From: Bacillota bacterium
Lineage (GTDB): Bacteria; Bacillota; Bacilli; Calditerricolales; Calditerricolaceae
Direction of reading: 5' to 3'
Assembly: GCA_017577925.1 (NCBI GenBank)
Contig: PKQU01000092.1
Span: forward strand, 1 to 8,133
Length of the DNA stretch: 8,133 nt
How positions within the stretch are numbered: the first letter of the stretch is position 1; every line of letters starts with the position of its first letter. Of the stretch, positions 5,989 to 8,133 are shown in pieces. Below the pieces are notes generated by a model. It did no database searches and was not told where the DNA came from. It saw only the letters and a list, made by a program, of their open reading frames with translations. Position numbers and translations under genes: made by a program.

Positions 5989-6533
5989 TAGGCCATGCCC
6001 TCCGGCTGCTGAACCGCGTCGGGCGGCCCAGCGAAGGATGACTGTCCGGAAGGCCCCGGCGGAGCGCCGTCTCCCTCGCCCGCCTGTTCGGGTGCTTCCG
6101 CCGGCAGCAGGCCCTGCTCCCGCGCCACGGCCGACAACACGCCGTTCACAAACTTGGGCGACGCGTCGTCCCCGAAGACCTTGGCCAGCTCCACGGCCTC
6201 GTCGATCGTCACCTTGGGCGGCACGTCTTCGTGATAGAGCAGCTCATACAACGCCACGCGCAGGATGGCCCGATCCACAGCGGCCAAGCGCTCGAGCGTC
6301 CATCCACGCAGGTGGCTGCGGATGATCGCGTCGATGGATTCCCGTTGCGTCAGCGTGCCGCGCACCAGCTCTTCCATAAACGAGCGGTCCCACACCTCGA
6401 CGCCGGCCCGTTCCGGTTCCTCCTCCCCCTCGAGTGCCACGGCGGTGGCGATCGCCTCGTCCGGCGGCGTATGCCCCACGTCAATGGCAAACAGGCACTG
6501 AATTGCGCGTTGGCGTGCCAATCTCCGTCTCAC
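5988..6533 (-). CDS. nusB: Transcription antitermination factor NusB (with extended C-terminal tail)
   Basis: NusB binds boxA RNA together with NusE (ribosomal protein S10) and promotes antitermination, chiefly of rRNA operons. The all-helical core is recognisable: RRLARQRAIQCLFAID (3-18), FMEELVRG (52-59), LERLAAVDRAILRVALYELL (80-99), PPKVTIDEAVELAKVFGD (105-122) and SPKFVNGVL (125-133). The product is 181 residues, against 130-160 for most NusB; the surplus is a Gly/Pro/Gln-rich tail from about residue 144 that looks disordered. The start is GTG, with AAAGGTGA a few bases upstream, and the next residues match the usual NusB N-terminus. The tail runs to the very start of the TsaD-like gene, overlapping by one base, so the two are probably co-translated. 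A frameshift near the end is possible but not shown. Confidence 0.94.
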   Translation of the reverse strand: MRRRLARQRAIQCLFAIDVGHTPPDEAIATAVALEGEEEPERAGVEVWDRSFMEELVRGTLTQRESIDAIIRSHLRGWTLERLAAVDRAILRVALYELLYHEDVPPKVTIDEAVELAKVFGDDASPKFVNGVLSAVAREQGLLPAEAPEQAGEGDGAPPGPSGQSSFAGPPDAVQQPEGMA

Positions 6534-6579
6534 CGTTTCTCACCTTTTCCACTGGAAACTCGGCCCTCGCCCGCCGGAA

Positions 6580-6804
6580 TCAGCGCGTAAACTTTTCCGG
6601 CAGGATGCGGGCCAGCACGTCTCGCAGGTCTTCGCGGTTGTCCTGCTTCTTCCCGATATAGTACCCCAGAAATACGATCGCCGCAAAGACAAGGGTCTTC
6701 CACAAGCCGACCGCCAGGTAGACAAACCCGAACAAGAGCCCGCACGCCGTGCCGAGGATGGCGCCCTTGTGCGACCAGGCCCACTCGAACCACGTTTTGC
6801 CCAT
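6580..6804 (-). CDS. DUF2273 small integral membrane protein
   Basis: A 74-residue membrane protein with two predicted spans (about 13-33, rich in Gly, Leu and Phe, and 36-50), a short turn, then GKKQDNREDL and a charged cytoplasmic end. This is the usual layout of DUF2273 proteins, which are encoded next to AmaP and Asp23 in Gram-positive bacteria and are presumed partners in anchoring Asp23 at the membrane; their biochemical role is not known. ATG at 6804 is chosen because AGAGGG lies six bases upstream. An ATG at 6810 would abut that site, and a GTG at 6825 has no ribosome binding site and would overlap amaP. The gap to amaP is 10 bp and to nusB 46 bp. Confidence 0.85.
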   Translation of the reverse strand: MGKTWFEWAWSHKGAILGTACGLLFGFVYLAVGLWKTLVFAAIVFLGYYIGKKQDNREDLRDVLARILPEKFTR

Positions 6805-6814
6805 GGCCATCCCT

Positions 6815-7354
6815 CTATTCGACACGGCCCACGCGGGATGTGACGACGCCGGCCACGTGGACGGTCACGTCCTGGACGATCACGCCGGCGACGCGTTCCA
6901 CGTGATCCTTCACCGCCGCCTGCAAGGCCTGGGTCAAATCCGGAATCGGCGCCTCCCCGTCCACCGAGACGCGCAGGGCAATCCGCGTCCCGCCCTCGCT
7001 CGGCCGAACGCGGGCCTCCAGCTCTCGTACCCCGCGGATCCGCCGGGCCGCGGCGACCGCCAGGCTTTCCAGGGCGTCGACGGCAATGTGCACATCCCCC
7101 AGGGGCGTGCGTTGGTCAATGGTCAGCGGGGGCGCGCTCCGACGGAATGCCAAGACCAAAAACCGCACACTGGCCAGGAAGAGAAGCAGCGTCACGGCAC
7201 CCAAAGCAGCCCGCACCGCATCACCATCGGCCCACGGAACGAGCCGCTGGAAGACGAACGGACTGATCCACATCGCCAGCGCGAACAAAAGCAGGCTCAG
7301 CACGGCCACAGCCAAGCTGAACAGCCCCAACAGGAATCGGTCGACTCCGCGCAC
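6815..7354 (-). CDS. amaP: Alkaline shock response membrane anchor protein AmaP
   Basis: A 179-residue protein with two N-terminal membrane spans (about 7-30 and 48-70), joined by a short loop with WADGD, followed by a cytoplasmic Asp23-like domain (about 77-170). That domain shows the alternating small and hydrophobic residues of the fold, ending in VIVQDVTVHVAGVV (158-171). In Staphylococcus aureus AmaP anchors Asp23 at the membrane (established); here it lies directly after an Asp23-family gene and before DUF2273, so the same partnership is inferred. The start is GTG, with GAGGG close upstream; spacing is short, so the start is less certain than for its neighbours. An intrinsic terminator separates it from the asp23-type gene 49 bp upstream, implying readthrough or a promoter I could not identify. 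Confidence 0.86.
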   Translation of the reverse strand: MRGVDRFLLGLFSLAVAVLSLLLFALAMWISPFVFQRLVPWADGDAVRAALGAVTLLLFLASVRFLVLAFRRSAPPLTIDQRTPLGDVHIAVDALESLAVAAARRIRGVRELEARVRPSEGGTRIALRVSVDGEAPIPDLTQALQAAVKDHVERVAGVIVQDVTVHVAGVVTSRVGRVE

Positions 7355-7383
7355 GAACCCTCTGTCCCTCCCCAGCGAAAAAT

Positions 7384-7403
7384 CCCCCTGTCAAGGCAGG
7401 GGG
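7384..7403 (-). terminator. Intrinsic terminator/attenuator directly after the Asp23-family gene
   Basis: Minus-strand CCCCCTG and CAGGGGG form a perfect 7-bp, GC-rich stem with a 6-nt loop, followed by ATTTTTC (T-run at 7382-7378). The stem starts with the base right after the TGA stop. No promoter is evident in the 30 bp left before amaP, so partial readthrough is expected. Confidence 0.75.
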
Positions 7404-7808
7404 TCACCGAACGCGGGGCTCCTCAGGCGTGTCCCGCTCCGCGTCTTTCAGCTGCACATCGACCACGTGGACATTCACTTCCGTGACGGTCAACCCGGTC
7501 ATGTTCTCGATCGCCGCGCGTACGTTTTCCTGGATCTCCCGCGCGACTTCGGGAATGCGGTACCCGTAGCGCACGACGATGGAAATGCTCACCGCCGCTT
7601 CCTTCTCGCCCACGTCCACGCTGACACCCTTGGCGAAATTCTTCCTCCGTCCCAACCGTTCGGCGATGTCGCCGACAAAGCTGCCGCTCATCGCGGCCAC
7701 CCCTTCCACTTCCGAGGCGGCCAAGCCGGCGATCACCTCAATCACTTCCGGCGCTATGGAAATCTTTCCCAATTCCGTGCGCTCTACACCCGGCAAAATC
7801 GGTTCCAC
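7404..7808 (-). CDS. Asp23/Gls24 (YqhY-type) family envelope stress response protein
   Basis: A 134-residue soluble protein of the Asp23/Gls24 family. Motifs are LGKISIAPEVIEVIAGLAAS (13-32), VEGVAAMSG (34-42), the strand VSISIVVRYGYRIPEVAREI (73-92) and LTVTEVNVHVVDVQL (106-120), the conserved family end. Its position right after accC matches B. subtilis yqhY, which is genetically linked to control of acetyl-CoA carboxylase (established there, inferred here). The neighbouring amaP also suggests membrane tethering, so it could serve either role. The GTG start is supported by a very strong AGGAGGTGTGA site seven bases upstream. A good promoter precedes it and a terminator follows its stop, so it can be made independently of accBC and nusB. 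The charged tail after residue 121 is unconserved. Confidence 0.93.
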   Translation of the reverse strand: MEPILPGVERTELGKISIAPEVIEVIAGLAASEVEGVAAMSGSFVGDIAERLGRRKNFAKGVSVDVGEKEAAVSISIVVRYGYRIPEVAREIQENVRAAIENMTGLTVTEVNVHVVDVQLKDAERDTPEEPRVR

Positions 7809-7836
7809 TCGTCACACCTCCTATAGTAGTCTCCCC

Positions 7837-7865
7837 ATTATAGCAAACTCATTGATCCGTTCCAA
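7837..7865 (-). promoter_or_regulatory. Strong candidate sigma-A promoter for the Asp23-family gene
   Basis: Minus-strand TTGGAA (7865-7860), a 17-bp spacer and a perfect TATAAT (7842-7837), preceded by TG at the extended -10 position (TGCTATAAT). The -35 and spacer overlap the last codons of accC. Transcription would start near 7830, leaving a leader of about 22 nt that holds the AGGAGG site. This is the best promoter match in the window. Confidence 0.75.
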
Positions 7866-8133
7866 TTTCATCGTCTTCTTCCACATTGATCGGGTATTTT
7901 TCGAGGAACTTCGTGTCGACGTTGCCAGCGACAAACGCCGGATGGGAGAGGACGCGCAAATGGAATGGGATGGTGGTGTGAATGCCCTCGATGACAAACT
8001 CGCTCAAGGCGCGCTTCATCCGCTCGATCGCCTCGCCGCGATCCTTGCCCCACACGATCAGCTTGGCGATCATCGAGTCGTAATACGGGGGAATGGTGTA
8101 GCCGCTGTAGGCGGCACTGTCGACACGCACGCC
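7849..8133 (-). CDS. accC: Acetyl-CoA carboxylase biotin carboxylase subunit, C-terminal 94 residues (runs off window)
   Basis: Biotin carboxylase uses ATP and bicarbonate to carboxylate biotin on AccB, the first half-reaction of acetyl-CoA carboxylase in fatty acid synthesis. Only the C-terminal end is present. It reads VRVDSAAYSGYTIPPYYDSM, then IAKLIVWGKDRGEAIERMKR, IEGIHTTIPFHLRVL and a closing FLEKY; these match the last part of AccC closely (YDSMIxKLI, ARMKxAL and GIxTN in E. coli). The end holds an acidic unconserved tail before the stop. The family is about 450 residues, so roughly a fifth is seen and the start lies beyond the right edge. The final codons overlap the promoter of the next gene, 40 bp downstream. 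AccB is expected just outside the window. Confidence 0.95.
   Translation of the reverse strand, partial: GVRVDSAAYSGYTIPPYYDSMIAKLIVWGKDRGEAIERMKRALSEFVIEGIHTTIPFHLRVLSHPAFVAGNVDTKFLEKYPINVEEDDEIGTDQ

Noticed and set aside
6805..6825. DUF2273 start at GTG 6825 or ATG 6810
   Set aside because: The GTG has no ribosome binding site and overlaps amaP; the ATG at 6810 directly abuts AGAGGG, whereas ATG 6804 is spaced correctly.
132..7826. Long plus-strand open frames (for example 132-1094, 1469-2386, 2477-4102, 3513-4964, 5131-5991)
   Set aside because: They lie antisense to clearly identified conserved genes, have no recognisable domains, and are expected by-products of GC-rich codon use.
1..8133. 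Mobile element, CRISPR array, defence or toxin-antitoxin system
   Set aside because: No transposase, integrase, repeat array or recognisable defence protein; all genes belong to a conserved housekeeping cluster.

Overview
The window is a tightly packed, GC-rich stretch of a Firmicutes chromosome, most likely a thermophilic or high-GC member of the Bacillales. That assignment is an inference from gene order and protein sequence, since no rRNA or species marker is present. All ten recognisable genes lie on the minus strand and are read from right to left: accC (3' end only), an Asp23/YqhY-type gene, amaP, a DUF2273 gene, nusB, a TsaD-like paralogue, folD, xseA, xseB, ispA and dxs (5' part only). 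This is the Bacillus subtilis accBC-yqhY-nusB-folD-xseA-xseB-ispA-dxs cluster with three additions: amaP and DUF2273 before nusB, and the TsaD-like gene before folD.

Right part (about 6580-8133): the end of biotin carboxylase is followed by an Asp23-family gene that looks like its own transcription unit. It has a strong sigma-A-type promoter overlapping the accC 3' end and an intrinsic terminator starting right after its stop codon. AmaP (two membrane spans plus an Asp23-like domain) and DUF2273 (two spans) follow, so the three proteins probably form a membrane-associated Asp23/AmaP module.

Middle part (about 4053-6533): nusB (antitermination factor with an unusual Gly/Pro-rich tail) overlaps by one base the gene for a divergent TsaD/Kae1-fold protein that keeps its putative metal ligands. 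The next 100 bp are AT-rich. They hold a candidate promoter for folD, a near-perfect PurBox with a weaker inverted partner that reaches into the upstream gene, and an 8-bp inverted repeat, suggesting purine-responsive PurR control of folate one-carbon metabolism.

Left part (1-4015): xseA and xseB (exonuclease VII) overlap by 50 bp, and xseB and ispA by 4 bp, implying translational coupling. After ispA comes a 497-bp gap with no convincing long gene. It contains a good extended -10 promoter pointing at dxs and, shortly after it, a terminator-like hairpin, so dxs may have a long leader. ispA (farnesyl diphosphate synthase) and dxs (first enzyme of the MEP pathway) both serve isoprenoid synthesis.

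Eight of the ten visible starts are GTG, most behind strong Shine-Dalgarno sequences. No mobile element, CRISPR array, tRNA or rRNA was seen. The long plus-strand open frames are antisense shadows of these genes. I see no wholly new multi-gene system. The best leads are the regulatory sites, the TsaD-like paralogue and the dxs leader.
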